From Aliamphritea spongicola (GTDB taxonomy: Bacteria; Pseudomonadota; Gammaproteobacteria; Pseudomonadales; Balneatricaceae), in contig AP025283.1 in the NCBI GenBank assembly GCA_024347235.1, positions 186,001 to 250,000 on the forward strand: a stretch of DNA of 64,000 bases, read 5' to 3'. Both the position numbers and the translations under genes were made by a program. The number at the start of each line of letters is the position of its first letter. The stretch's first letter is position 1. Below, piece after piece: positions 41,856 to 52,545 of the stretch. The notes below the pieces were generated by a model. The model ran no database searches. It saw nothing but the letters and a program-made list of their open reading frames with translations, and was not told the DNA's origin.

Positions 41856-42005
41856 ACAGGTTGATCGGTCCGGTCAGAGGGTGGTTAAACAACAGGCGGT
41901 GAATAATAGCAGAGTTAGCTGCAATTGCTGCCTCACAGCCGTGGATTATTTAACGGTGACTGCGTATTCTCAGTAGCCCCACACATACACTGATAAGGAT
42001 GTTCA

Positions 42006-42310
42006 ATGGTTACCTGTCATATCCGTTATGAAATTGATCCTGCCAAAGTGCAGGCGTTCGAAACCTATGCCCGCATGTGGCTGCCACTGGTGACTAAATT
42101 TGGTGGCCAGCACCATGGCTATTTTCTGCCCCATGAAGGCAAAAATTATGAAGCATTTGCGGCATTCAGTTTTGAATCCATGGCGGCTTACGAAGAGTAC
42201 CGGGAAAAATGGCAGCGGACGAAGCCTGTCAGGCAGCCTTTGCCTATGCACAGGAAACCGACTGCATTATCCGTATTGAACGGCAGTTTATGCGCCCGGT
42301 GTTAAGCTGA
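42006..42310 (+). CDS. NIPSNAP-family protein (one frame break)
   Basis: Corrected length is 101 residues, a dimeric alpha-beta barrel-type protein. 'CHIRYEIDPAKVQAFETYARMWLPLV' is split over the first strand and helix, followed by 'GGQHHGYFLPHEGKNYEAFA', typical of NIPSNAP proteins of unknown function. A single base is missing near 42213; corrected, the C-terminus is 'IRIERQFMRPVLS' and the stop is at 42308-42310. Confidence 0.8.
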
Positions 42311-42321
42311 CTGGTTGGGCG

Positions 42322-42345
42322 GGGAGATCCTGAGGAGGATCTCCC
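42322..42345. terminator. Hairpin between convergent NIPSNAP and udk genes
   Basis: GGGAGATCC and GGATCTCCC form a perfect 9-bp stem with a 6-base loop, centred between the two convergent stop codons. There is no T-run, so termination may be partial. Confidence 0.65.
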
Positions 42346-42353
42346 GTTAAATA

Positions 42354-42975
42354 TCAGAGCAGTTCAGAGACCTGATCGGCCAGCCGGGAAACTTCTTCAT
42401 CCAGCGTCTGGTAACCGTTGATGGTGATATCCGCGTATTCCATTGTTGGTGCCAGGAATTGTTTCAGCATCGGCCGTACGGTGGTTTCATACTGCTGCAG
42501 AATGGAGTCAGGCTGCGGCCCCGTTCTTTGGTGTCCCGCTGAATACGGCGCATCAGACAGATATCCCAGGGGTATCGATATAGACCTTCAGTTCCAGCTC
42601 GTCACGCAGGTGAGGATTATGGAACAGCATGATGCCTTCCACGATGACCAGATTTGCCGGCGGAATACGCTGGGTTTCCTTGCGGCGGTTATGATTGCAG
42701 TAATCGTATAACGGCGCTTCAATGGCTTCGCCGGACTTCAGTTTGGCCAGCTGCTGCGCCAGTAATTCATGCTCGAATGCTTCCGGGTGGTCATAGTTGC
42801 ACTGGCAGCGTTGTTCAAAGCTCATCTCAGTCTGATCATTGTAATAGCAGTCTTCCTGCAGGATGGTCACACTGCCGGCACCCAGACGTGCTTCGATCAG
42901 ATCTTTAAGATGTTCGCTGAACCAGGATTTCCCTGAACCGGACGGTCCGGAAATACCTATTACCCGTGTTGTCAT
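42354..42975 (-). CDS. udk: Uridine kinase (two frame breaks)
   Basis: Corrected length is 207 residues (E. coli Udk 213). The P-loop 'GPSGSGKS' lies near residues 10-17, and 'ILQEDCYYNDQ', 'NYDHPEAFEHELL' and 'VIVEGIMLF' follow. After correction 'DICLMRRIQRD', 'ERGRSLDSILQQYETTVRPM' and the 3' end align well. It phosphorylates uridine and cytidine in pyrimidine salvage. Breaks lie near 42569 and 42515. Confidence 0.95.
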
Positions 42976-43208
42976 GAATATTCGCCCAAAAATTTTGGCG
43001 CGCATCATACCAGCTGTTTACTAAGTAAACAAAAATATCCCGGTTGTGGATGGATATTGGCTGTAAAGTCAGGGTCAGATAAGGCTTAAGTAAAATCGGC
43101 AAATTGTTTGACCGGTGGCGCTGCTGTGTTGCAGAAACAGTGCTATAAATAGCCTCCGGACACTTTTTAAAAGCGCGCTTTACCGGCGCACTCAACACGG
43201 GATGTGTT

Positions 43209-46200
43209 ATGAAAATCGCTTATCTGGCAGTTATCTTACTGTTTGGCTTACTGACTGGCTGTAATGAAGACGCCGCTGATAACCAGGCAGCGTCACCGGC
43301 GGTGGTGGAAACCTCTGATACGGAAACAACAACAGGGCAGCAGGCGCCTTCACCAGCCGTCGCTGCGGGGCCTTTAACCGTGCTGGATATCAGTTCAGAG
43401 CAATATCAGGGCCGCCCGGCACTGGTGGTTGTGTTATCTGCCCCGGTGGATGCGGATCAGAAACTGGATAAGTGGTTAGAGGTTGAAGATGAGCAGGGTA
43501 ACCGGACTGAAGGGAGCTGGATTGTCGGTGACAGCCTGAAGCGTCTGTATTTTACGGCGGTTGAGCCAGAAAGCGGTTACCGGGTAGCGGTGCAAAAGGG
43601 GCTACCGGGTAAGCAGGATGCACTGACGGCAGGGCGTGAAGCCAGCGTGGAAGTTGCTGCAGTTACCACCCTGCTGGGGTTCGCCGGCAATGGTAATTTA
43701 CTGGCGAAAGATCTGGCAAAGGGTCTGCCGGTGATTGCGGCTAATGTCTCCCGGGTGGATGTGGATTTTTATCGCCTGCCGGCGTCCCGGCTGGTGAGCT
43801 TTCTCAGCCAGAACAGCCGCAAGGGGCAATTGAATTTCTGGCGCATTTCCGATCAGCTACAGAACTATGAACTGGTGTACACCGGCCGTTTTGAGCTGCA
43901 GCTGGCCCGTAATGAACAGGGCGTCCGTTATTTGCCGGTGAAGGATATTCCTGCTCTGACCGGCAGCGGTGTGTATGTTGCCGTGATGCGTGAGTCCGGT
44001 GATTACCGCTATGACTATCCGGCCACCTGGTTTGCGGTCAGCGATCTGGGTATCCATTTGCGTCAGTATCCGTCACAGCTGGATGTGACGGTAAACAGCC
44101 TGAAAACTGCAGCGCCGGCTGCAGGGGTTGAGTTGCAGTTACTGGATGGTAACGGCAAGGCTGTATTAACAGCAGTTACCGCTGAAGATGGTACTGCAAG
44201 CTTCACTGATGCCGTGAAGCTGGAACGCACGTTTCTGCTGGTGGCCACTACTGCAACCGGGGATACCTCTCTGGTACGGCTGTTCGGTGCCGGCCTGGAT
44301 CTGGCGGAATTTCCGGTGGATGGTCCTGCCCGCTCTGCGGAGCAGTTATTCATGTACAGCCCGCGGGATCTGTATCGTCCCGGTGAAGCAGTGACCGTCA
44401 GCGCTTTGCTGCGGGATGCGGATGGTCGCGCAGCGGCGGTTTTACAGAATCCGGACGGTTCACTGCGGCAACGCAGTGCTGAGCTGAGTCTGACCCGCCC
44501 GGACGGACAGGAAATCGCCAGCCGTACCGCAGGATTTGATGCCCTGGGTTATCTGCAGAGCGAGTGGCAGATTCCGGCAGATGCCGCCACCGGTGAATGG
44601 GCCCTGACAGCAGCTATAAACGGGGAGGACCGTTTTACCTACCGTTTTCAGGTGGAGGAGTTCTTACCGGAACGGATGCAACTGACGCTGGAGGCGCCTG
44701 AATTTATCGCGCCGAGCGAAGCGTTGCAGATTAATGCCAGTGGTGAATACCTGTACGGCGCACCGGCCAATGGCAATGTGCTGGAAAGCGAGCTGATCAG
44801 CAAGATGGCGGCACATCCGTTTCCCCGCTGGGATGATGTGTATTTTGGTCATCCGAACCGTACTGAACTGAATCGCCGGGTGACCCTGAATCCGCTGTCG
44901 TTGGGGCCGCAGGGTGAAGGTGCCGTCCGGCCCGATAACTTCTGGCAGCAGACCCGGGTGCCACTGCAACTGAGAGTTTTCCACAGCCTGATCGACAGTG
45001 GTGGCCGTCCGGTGAGCCGGCGCAGCGTGAGCTATGTATTGCCGGCGGAACGCTTACTGGGGATTCGTCCGTTGTTTGCTGAAGATACGGTGGACTATGA
45101 CACCAACGCCAGTTTTGAAGTGCTGGCAACCGCCGGTGAGGATCTGCTGGCAGCAGAGAATGTGCAGGTAAAACTGATTCGTGAATACCGTCAGTATCAC
45201 TGGGTGTATTCCGACGTGAACGGCTGGGAGTCTGACTATACCCAGCGGGAATATCCGGTGTTCTCCGATGTGATTGATCTCACAGCTGGTAGCGGTCGGG
45301 AAGTTTCTACGCCGGTTGAATGGGGTACTACCGTTTGGAAGTTACCGATCCGCAAACCGGTTTAACCAGTGGCTACCGCTTCCGGGCTGGCTGGGATCCG
45401 GGCGCAACCACCATGGCGGGCCGTCCGGACCGTATCGGTATGGCGCTGGATAAGCAGGCCTACAGCGGTGGTGATGAGGTGAGTGTGGCCATTCAGCCAC
45501 CGGCGGCCGGTAAGGGTTTTTGCTGGTGGAATCTGACAAGCCGCTGTTGCGGATACCTGTGGATATTCCACAAGACGGTGCCACTGTAAGTTTCAACCTG
45601 GACCCTGCCTGGCAGCGTCATGATCTGTATGTAAGCGTATTACTGATACAGCCCGGTGAGGCACGGGAAGAAGCACTGCCCCGCCGGATGATGGGCATTA
45701 CCCCTCTGCCACTGGACCGTGACGCGCGGCGGTTAAACATTGCGCTGGATATACCGGCGAAAACCTATTCGGACAGCCAGCTGACCGTGCCTGTACAGGT
45801 CAGCAGTAGCGGTGACCTGCCGGAAAATGTCAGTGTGACACTGGCTGCCGTGGATGTGGGGGTCCTGAATATCAGCCGTTTTGCCACGCCTGATCCGTTT
45901 GCCGACTTCTTCGCTCAGCGCCGTTATGGTGTGGTTGGCCGCGACAGCTATGGGGATCTGATAGATGCGGGCAGCGGTGAAATGGCGACGTTAAGTTTTG
46001 GTGGCGATGAAGACTTTACCGGCGCCGGAGAGCAGGGCGAGGATGTCCGTATTGTGTCGCTGTTCCAGGGGCCTGTCGCGCTGGACAGTGACGGTGCCGG
46101 TAAGGTGACGCTGGACCTGCCGGACTTCAATGGCCGGTTGCGGCTGATGGCGATGGCGTACAGTGCGGACAGCTTTGGTGCGGCTGATCAGGACATTGAA

Positions 46201-48127
46201 GTGGCCGCCCCGCTGGTGACCCAGCTGACCAAACCCCGTTTTCTTGCATCGGGTGACCAAAGCCGCTTAGCGCTGGATTTACACAACCTCAGCGGACAGG
46301 ATCAGCAGTTTGAGCTCAGTGTTCTGTTGCAGGGGCTGCGAACCGGTGAAGCCTTCAGCAGTGATGAGTATCAGCAGTCGCTGCAACTTAGTGCCAACGA
46401 AAAACGTACTCTCTATATTCCGGTAACTGCGGCTGATATCAGCGGGCTGGCGCATATCCGTCTGGATATTCAGGGATTACAGGGGTTGCCTGCTGAACAG
46501 CAGAAGGTCATACGTGACTGGTATCTTGAAGTGCGCCCAGCCTGGGCAGAGCTGAGCCTGCTGCAACAGCAGCGGCTGGCCCCGGAGAAAGCTGGCAGAT
46601 GTCACCGGCTGCGCAAGAAGACTGGCTGATTCAGGATTTACGCAGCCAGTTACGGATTTCTTCGTTGCCGCCGGTAGATTTCACATCACACTTTAATGCG
46701 TTGCAGGCGTATCCGTATGGGTGTCTTGAACAAACGACCAGCGGTGTTTTCCCGCAGCTGTACATAAACAGTGAGCTGATTCGCCGCTTCGGGTTACCGG
46801 AGTCCAGCCTTCAGTCCCGGCAGCAGGCACTGCAACTGGCGGTTTCGCGGGTGCTGGGCATGCAAAAATATAATGGCAGTTTTGGCCTGTGGAATAATGA
46901 AAGTGCAGAAGAATACTGGCTGACGGTGTATGTGCTGGATTTCCTGTTACGGGCCCGTGAAGCAGGATATCCGGTACCTGAGGGTGGCCTGAGTGATGCT
47001 ATGCAGCGGGCCGGAGAATACCTGCGCAGCCCGTCACAGCTGGAATATCTGCCGGCCAGCAGCCGGTTTGCTGTGCGGGCCTATGCGGCACAGGTACTGA
47101 GCCGTGCTGAACAGGCATCACTGGCGGACTTACGCAGCCTTTATGATTATCAGCGGGGCAATGCCGGTTTCCTCGGCTTGATTCAGCTGGGGCTGGCGCT
47201 GGATGCCAGCGGCGACAGCAACCGTGGCGAGCGGGCTCTGACTGCCGGGCTGGCGGCAGCTATGCAGTTGGAATACCGCTATGTCAGCTATGGCAGCAAG
47301 GTCGGGATCTGGCACTGGCGATCTTCTGGCTGACTGAAGCACAGCGCCCTGCGGAATACTGGACAGAGTTACTGGACAGCCTGCAGCAAGAGTTGGCAGA
47401 CCGGCGCTGGCTGAGTACCCAGGAACGTAATGCGCTGTTCTTGGCCGGTCAGGCACTGGTGGCGGAAGGAGAACAACCGCTGGATCTGAATCTGCAACTG
47501 GCCGGCGAGCAGATACAGCTGAAGGCTGCTGAAGGCTATGCCCGCCGTCTGGAAGCTGAGCAGGCTGCCGCGCCGCTGATGATTGAAAATACCGGCACAG
47601 CGGATGCCTATGTAAACCTGCGGCTGAATGGTCGTACTGCCACGGAACCAACGGCGCATAACCGCGGTTTACAGGTGCAGCGGCGTTTCTATGATGCGGA
47701 TGGTGTGGCTTTTGCGGATCAGCAAAACCTGCAGTTACAGAGTGGTCAGCAAGTGCTGGTTGAACTCTTTGTGGAAGCTTCTGCAAATCAGCCCCATGGC
47801 TTAGTGGTGGATCTACTGCCAGCGGGGCTGGAACTGGAAAATCAGAATCTGAATGATGCCTACAGCATCAGCGACCTGAGCATTGACGGAGTGGCGGTGC
47901 GGGATCTCAGTGCCAGCGCGGAAGTGAATCATCAGGAATACCGGGATGACCGCTATGTGGCGGCTGTCAGCCTGTATGAAGGGCGGCCGGTACGGTTGTT
48001 TTATCTGGCCAGAGCCGTTGCCACCGGTGAATTCAGAATACCGCCGACCTTTGCTGAAGATATGTACCGGCCTGAGGTTCGTCATCAGGGACCCGCTGCC
48101 GGACAGCTGACGGTCAGCCCAAGGTAA
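43209..48127 (+). CDS. Bacterial alpha-2-macroglobulin lipoprotein (four frame breaks)
   Basis: Corrected length is 1640 residues. A lipoprotein signal ends at 'LLTGC' with Cys18. Macroglobulin-like domains follow ('YSPRDLYRPGEAVTVSALLR' is a conserved phrase) and the thioester motif 'GCLEQTTS' lies near residue 1173, before the alpha-alpha barrel thioester domain and a C-terminal domain. Such proteins trap proteases that enter the periplasm and work with PbpC, encoded next door. The E. coli relative is YfhM. Bases are missing near 45325, 45520, 46588 and 47311. Confidence 0.94.
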
Positions 48128-48132
48128 CGTTG

Positions 48133-50435
48133 ATGACCGTAAGGGGCATACTCACCATCTATGCCGGCACTGCCTTATTGTTGGCAGTGCTGTTACTGGT
48201 GGGCGGCAGTCTTGACCACCGTTATCCGCTGCCCCTGGAAGAGGATTTCAGCACTGTGGTGACGGATGCTTCCGGTCAGCCCCTGCGCAGTTTTACCAAT
48301 TCCGTGAGCAGTGGCGCTATCCTATTTCTGACAGTCAGCTTGGGGATAACTATAAAGCGCTGCTGATTGGTTATGAGGACCGCTGGTTTTACCGGCATCC
48401 CGGGGTGAACCCGTTGGCTATGCTGCGGGCCAGCTGGCAAAACGTCAGTGCCGGCCGGGTGATTTCCGGCGGGTCGACCCTGACCATGCAGGTTGCCCGT
48501 TTGCTTGATCCACATGAACGCAGTTTAGGTGGCAAGCTGAAGCAGGTGTTGCGGGCCTTTCAGCTGGAGTGGCACCTGAGTAAAACAGAGATTCTTAACC
48601 TGTATATCAACCGGGCACCTTTTGGCGGCACCCTGTCCGGGGTGCAGGCGGCCAGTTACAGTTATTTTGGTAAACCTGCTGATGCCCTTAGCGATGCCCA
48701 GGCGGCGTTGCTGGCGGTGCTGCCGCAGGCTCCCAGCCGCTGGCGGCCGGACCGTTATCCACAGGCTGCCCGGCAGGCCGGGACAAGGTCTTACGGCGCA
48801 TGGCTGAATTACAGCTATGGCCTCAGGCAAGGGTGGATGATGCGCTGGCGGAGCCGGTGGTTTCCTGAACCGTAAAACCGCACGGTTGGCACCATTGCTG
48901 GCGAGACGTTTGCGTAATGAGTGTCCTGACTGTGGTCAGATTCAGACCCTGATCCGGCGGGATTTACAGCAAAGTGTTGAGGCTTTACTACGACAACAGT
49001 CCCGGCGTTTTCCGGACGGTGTTTCTGCTGCAGTGCTGGTGATGAATAACCGCGACGGTGCTGTAAAGGTTTATGCCGGGTCGGCGGACTTTCTGAACAG
49101 TGACCGGTTTGGTCATGTGGATATGGTTCGGGCGGTGCGTTCCCCGGTTCAACCCTGAAGCCCTTCTTATACGGCATGGCACTGGAAGACGGCCTGATTC
49201 ATTCCCAGTCATTACTCAGTGATGCCCCCGTTACCGGCAGGCTTACCGGCCGGCAAACTTCAGCGGCGGATTTAATGGCCCGGTCAGTGCTACTGAAGCG
49301 TTGCAGCGTTCCCTGAATATCCCGGCGGTGCAGTTACTGGAAGAATTTGGGGCCGAGCGCTTTGCCAGCCGTCTGCGTAATGGCGGGCTGCAGCTGAGCG
49401 GCCCCGGTGCCCGGCAGCCAAATGTGGCGATGATTCTGGGAGGTGTGGGGACCACACTGGAAAGTCTGGTGGGCAGCTACAGTGCACTGGCCCGGCAGGG
49501 GAACGCGATACAGCCCAGACTGCAGCCGGATACGCCGCAACAGACCCGCTATCTGTTCAGCCCCGGTGCTGCCTGGGTAACCTGGAAGATGCTGGCAGGG
49601 CCCCTGAAACGTTTACAGCGCAGCCAGCAGTTTCACAGTCGCTGGCCGCTGGCCTGGAAAACCGGCACCAGTTACGGTTTCCGCGAGGCCTGGGCCGTGG
49701 GTGTCAGTCAGCAGCGCACCATTGGTGTCTGGGTGGGGCGGCCGGACGGCACAGCAGCCCCGGATTGTCGGGACGGAGCAGTGCGGCACCTTTGCTGTTT
49801 AAAATCCACCGGTTGCTGGGCGGGAGCAAAGAGGCACCGTTGCCGGTACCGGAGAATGTAACGCAGGAAGCGATTTGCTGGCCGGCGGGCAGCGCGGTAG
49901 GCTCCCTGCTGAACCAGCAAAATAATAACTGTATGCGGCAGCGCCAGGCTTGGGTAATTGATGGTCAGGTGCCCCGTACTCTGCACAGTGAGGCGCTGCA
50001 GCAAACCGTCTGGCGTGACCAGGCTACCGGACTGCGGGTTGAGCCAGCCTGCAGTGATGGGCCCATGCAACAACAGCAATACAGCCTCTGGCCACGGCAG
50101 TTGGAACCCTGGTTAGTGCCGGAATGGCGCCGTTCCAGCCGGTTGCCTGAAGCCAGCTCAGCTTGCCGTTATCTGACCGGTGAACAGCAGACCATTCGGA
50201 TTACATCGCTGCCGGATGACGCACAGCTGCTGAGCCGTTCCGGTCAGACCCTGCAGTTGGATTTACAAGCGCAGGGTGGCAGTGGTAACCGCTTCTGGTA
50301 TGACAACGGTCGCTATCTTGGGCATTCGTCCGCAGGTGGCAAACTGATATACAGGGATATCTCCCGGGGAAGCATCAGCTCAGTGTGGTTGATGAGCAGG
50401 GCAATGCCGACCGGCTGAGCTTTGTCGTGCGCTGA
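48133..50435 (+). CDS. pbpC: Penicillin-binding protein 1C (seven frame breaks)
   Basis: Corrected length is 769 residues. After an N-terminal TM anchor comes the GT51 glycosyltransferase domain ('IGYEDRWFYRHPGVNPLAML', 'STLTMQVARLLDP', 'NLYINRAPFGG'), then the transpeptidase domain with the active serine in 'PGSTLKPFLYG' (near residue 338) and 'AWKTGTSYGF' (KTG near 510), and the C-terminal PBP1C-specific BiPBP_C domain. It is thought to repair peptidoglycan in concert with alpha-2-macroglobulin. The gene starts six bases after the macroglobulin stop. Breaks near 48305, 48787, 48862, 49143, 49228, 49764 and 50360. Confidence 0.94.
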
Positions 50436-50461
50436 AGTACTGAGCTGAAGAGCAGCGGGTG

Positions 50462-51414
50462 TCAGTGGAACACCTGAGCCTCACGGCTCTGCCGGCGGTA
50501 ACCGGAAGGCCCCTGATCAAAATGTTTACGGAATACCCGGCCGAACGCCGCTTCTGACTGATAGCCTACCTGTTCTGCAATCTCAATAATGGGAGCTGTG
50601 CTGTCGACCAGCAATTGCCGGGCAATCTGCATCCGCCAGTGGGTGATATAGCCAAGTGGTGTCATCGACAGGTTGTTGGTGAATTTACTGATGAATGACG
50701 TACGGGACATGCTGGCAATGTCTGACAGCTCTTCAATGCGCCAGGGGTGGGCAGGGTCTGCGTGGATTGCCTGTAATACTTTCGCCAGCCGGTTGTCGGA
50801 GAAGCCTGCCAGTACCGGCTGATCAATGCCTTCGGTATTCAGATAGACTCGCAATGCCTGGGTAAAGATGATTTCTGACATTTTCAGCGCCATCAGGTCG
50901 CTGCCCAGTTTTCGCTGCCGGCTTCTTCGCCGATAACTTTCAGGGCGGTTTCCATCCAGTGTCCGGCGATTTCACCGTAGTTACGGATATGGATGTAAGC
51001 GGGCAGCGCCTGAATCAACGGATGGCTGGCATGTTTGTTAAAGGCAAAATGCCCGCATACCAGCTGGGTTTCATGGCTGGTGCCCGGTTCGCCGTAGACC
51101 AGGGTGCCATGGCCGGTAAAGCCTGACTTTTCCAGCATCTGATCCAGTGGCAGAGCTGCGGTTTCGGTCTTCGGATCGCAGTACAGCGTATGAGGCGCAC
51201 CGCGGGTGATGATGATCAGATCGCCCTGTTCCAGTAAAACCGGATCAGCCACCCCTGCCACCCGTGCCAGGCACCGCCCCCGATACGCAAAGTGAAACCG
51301 GGAAACATCTTCAAAAGCGGGTACCTGAACGCCCCAGGGAGATGTGAATGAGGTACGGAAGTACAGCGTGCCGGCTAATTGCATGCGGTGCAGAATGTCA
51401 CTGAGAATGTCCAT
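50462..51414 (-). CDS. AraC-family regulator with cupin N-terminus (one frame break)
   Basis: Corrected length is 317 residues. The N-terminal AraC-binding/Cupin_6 domain shows 'LLEQGDLIIITRGAPHTLYCD' and 'LVYGEPGTSHETQLVCGHF', common in cupin_6 AraC proteins. The C-terminal double HTH (about 215-310) has 'WRIEELSDIASMSRTSFISKF' and 'IIEIAEQVGYQSEAAFGRVFRKHF'. The target is unknown; the divergent DUF4142 gene at 51613 is the nearest candidate. One base is missing near 50905. Confidence 0.9.
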
Positions 51415-51612
51415 AAACCTGAATCTCCCGGCTTGTCAGAAACGGTAAATATTGTTGTATCTGATCATAAATCAGCCGGTACTTAAAAACATGGGTGGCG
51501 GCATATATCCGGATGATCGGTCAAATGATAGGAATTTTCGGTCATATATCGTGCTTTTTGTTGTTATCTAATGATGGTGTTCGTTATGACTTTAATCAGA
51601 GAGGACACCGAA

Positions 51613-52148
51613 ATGAAACTGACAGCAGCAATTCTCACACTGGGATTAATGGCCGGATTACAAAGCAGCGCACAGGCGGCTGACTCCCCGGCTGAACTGA
51701 ATGATTTGCAGATTGCCCATGTGGCATATACCGCTGACAACATTGATATCCGCTATGCGCATCTGGCACTGGCACTGACGTCTGACCCTGAAATCCGCAA
51801 CTTTGCCCGTACCATGATCCGGGATCACAGTGCGGTGAATGAACAGGCACTGGCGTTGCTGGAAAAACTGAATGCCCAGCCGGAAGATAACTTTCTCAGC
51901 CAGCAGCTGAATGCCAATGCTGAAACCCTGATCGATAAGATGAGTCAGTTGAGGGGGCAGAGTTTGATAAATTTTATGCCGCCAATGAGCTGGCGTATCA
52001 CAAGGCTGTGAATGAGCTGGTGGAGTTTACTTTCCTGCCCAATATTGATCATCCGGAAGTGAAGAGTCTGTTTGAGGCTGGCCTGAAAATCTTCAAGGTG
52101 CATCAGGGCCATGCTGAACATATGGTAGAGCAGCTCAATGGCCGCTAA
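51613..52148 (+). CDS. DUF4142 periplasmic protein (one frame break)
   Basis: Corrected length is 178 residues. A signal peptide ('LTLGLMAGLQSSAQA', cut near residue 22) precedes a four-helix DUF4142 domain (ferritin-like fold): 'IAHVAYTADNIDIRYAHLAL', 'FARTMIRDHSAVNEQALALL' and, after correction, 'ELAYHKAVNELVEFTFLP'. Function is unknown; the family is linked to stress. ATG 51613 is preceded by GAGAGGACACC. One base is missing near 51966. The stop overlaps the next gene's start region by 11 bases. Confidence 0.82.
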
Positions 52149-52514
52149 TCGGCAGCCTGCGGATTATCTGCCGGCACGCCGCAACTGGCTGGGCGGTACC
52201 CTGTCAGTTGCAGGGTGGCTGGTATTGCCGCTGCCGCTGAAGGGACTGGCTGCGACCACACATGAGATTGTTATCAGTAGTCTGGTGTTTGCACCGCAGC
52301 AGATATCTGCCCGGGCGGGTGACCGGGTGACCTGGCGTAATGACGATATCGTGCCTCATACCGCAACCGCCACTGATCACAGCTGGGACACCGGTATTAT
52401 TGAACCCGGACAGCAGATAACACTGGAGATTCCGGCAGGGGCAGGGGCAGGGGCAGGGGCAGGGGCGACTTATTACTGTCTTTACCATCCCTCAATGAAG
52501 GGAGGATTCGCTGA
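52138..52514 (+). CDS. Cupredoxin (plastocyanin/azurin-like), possible Tat substrate (one frame break)
   Basis: Corrected length is 125 residues. 'ARRNWLGGTLSVAGWLVLPL' is a Tat-like signal (twin Arg followed by a hydrophobic run). The copper-binding ligands of a type 1 site are His74 ('VPHTAT') and Cys114, His117, Met120 in 'YYCLYHPSMKG'. A Gly-Ala repeat encoded by a GGGGCA tandem lies just before the copper-binding loop. A missing G near 52503 extends the apparent ORF; corrected, the protein ends '...GRIR' at TGA 52512-52514, right at a strong terminator. It is an electron carrier or copper-binding partner of DUF4142 by context. Confidence 0.8.
52438..52467 (+). repeat. GGGGCA hexanucleotide microsatellite (4 perfect + 1 imperfect)
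   Basis: Four GGGGCA units and one GGGGCG lie in frame, encoding (Gly-Ala)5 before the copper-binding loop. Because units are 6 bp, slippage would alter length but keep the frame. Confidence 0.9.
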
Positions 52515-52540
52515 ACACCGGTATAAACCGGTGTTCAGCG
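52509..52540. terminator. Hairpin between convergent cupredoxin and chemoreceptor genes
   Basis: A perfect 13-bp stem (52509-52521 with 52528-52540) has a 6-base AT loop. It overlaps the corrected cupredoxin stop and lies just outside the convergent chemoreceptor stop. Followed by a loosely T-rich stretch. Confidence 0.8.
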
Positions 52541-52545
52541 CAGGC

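Noticed and set aside
48133-50435. Treating pbpC (and prlC, tssM) as decayed pseudogenes because of seven breaks each.
   Set aside because: All catalytic motifs are intact and each break is a single base in a short run, the same pattern seen across the whole window.
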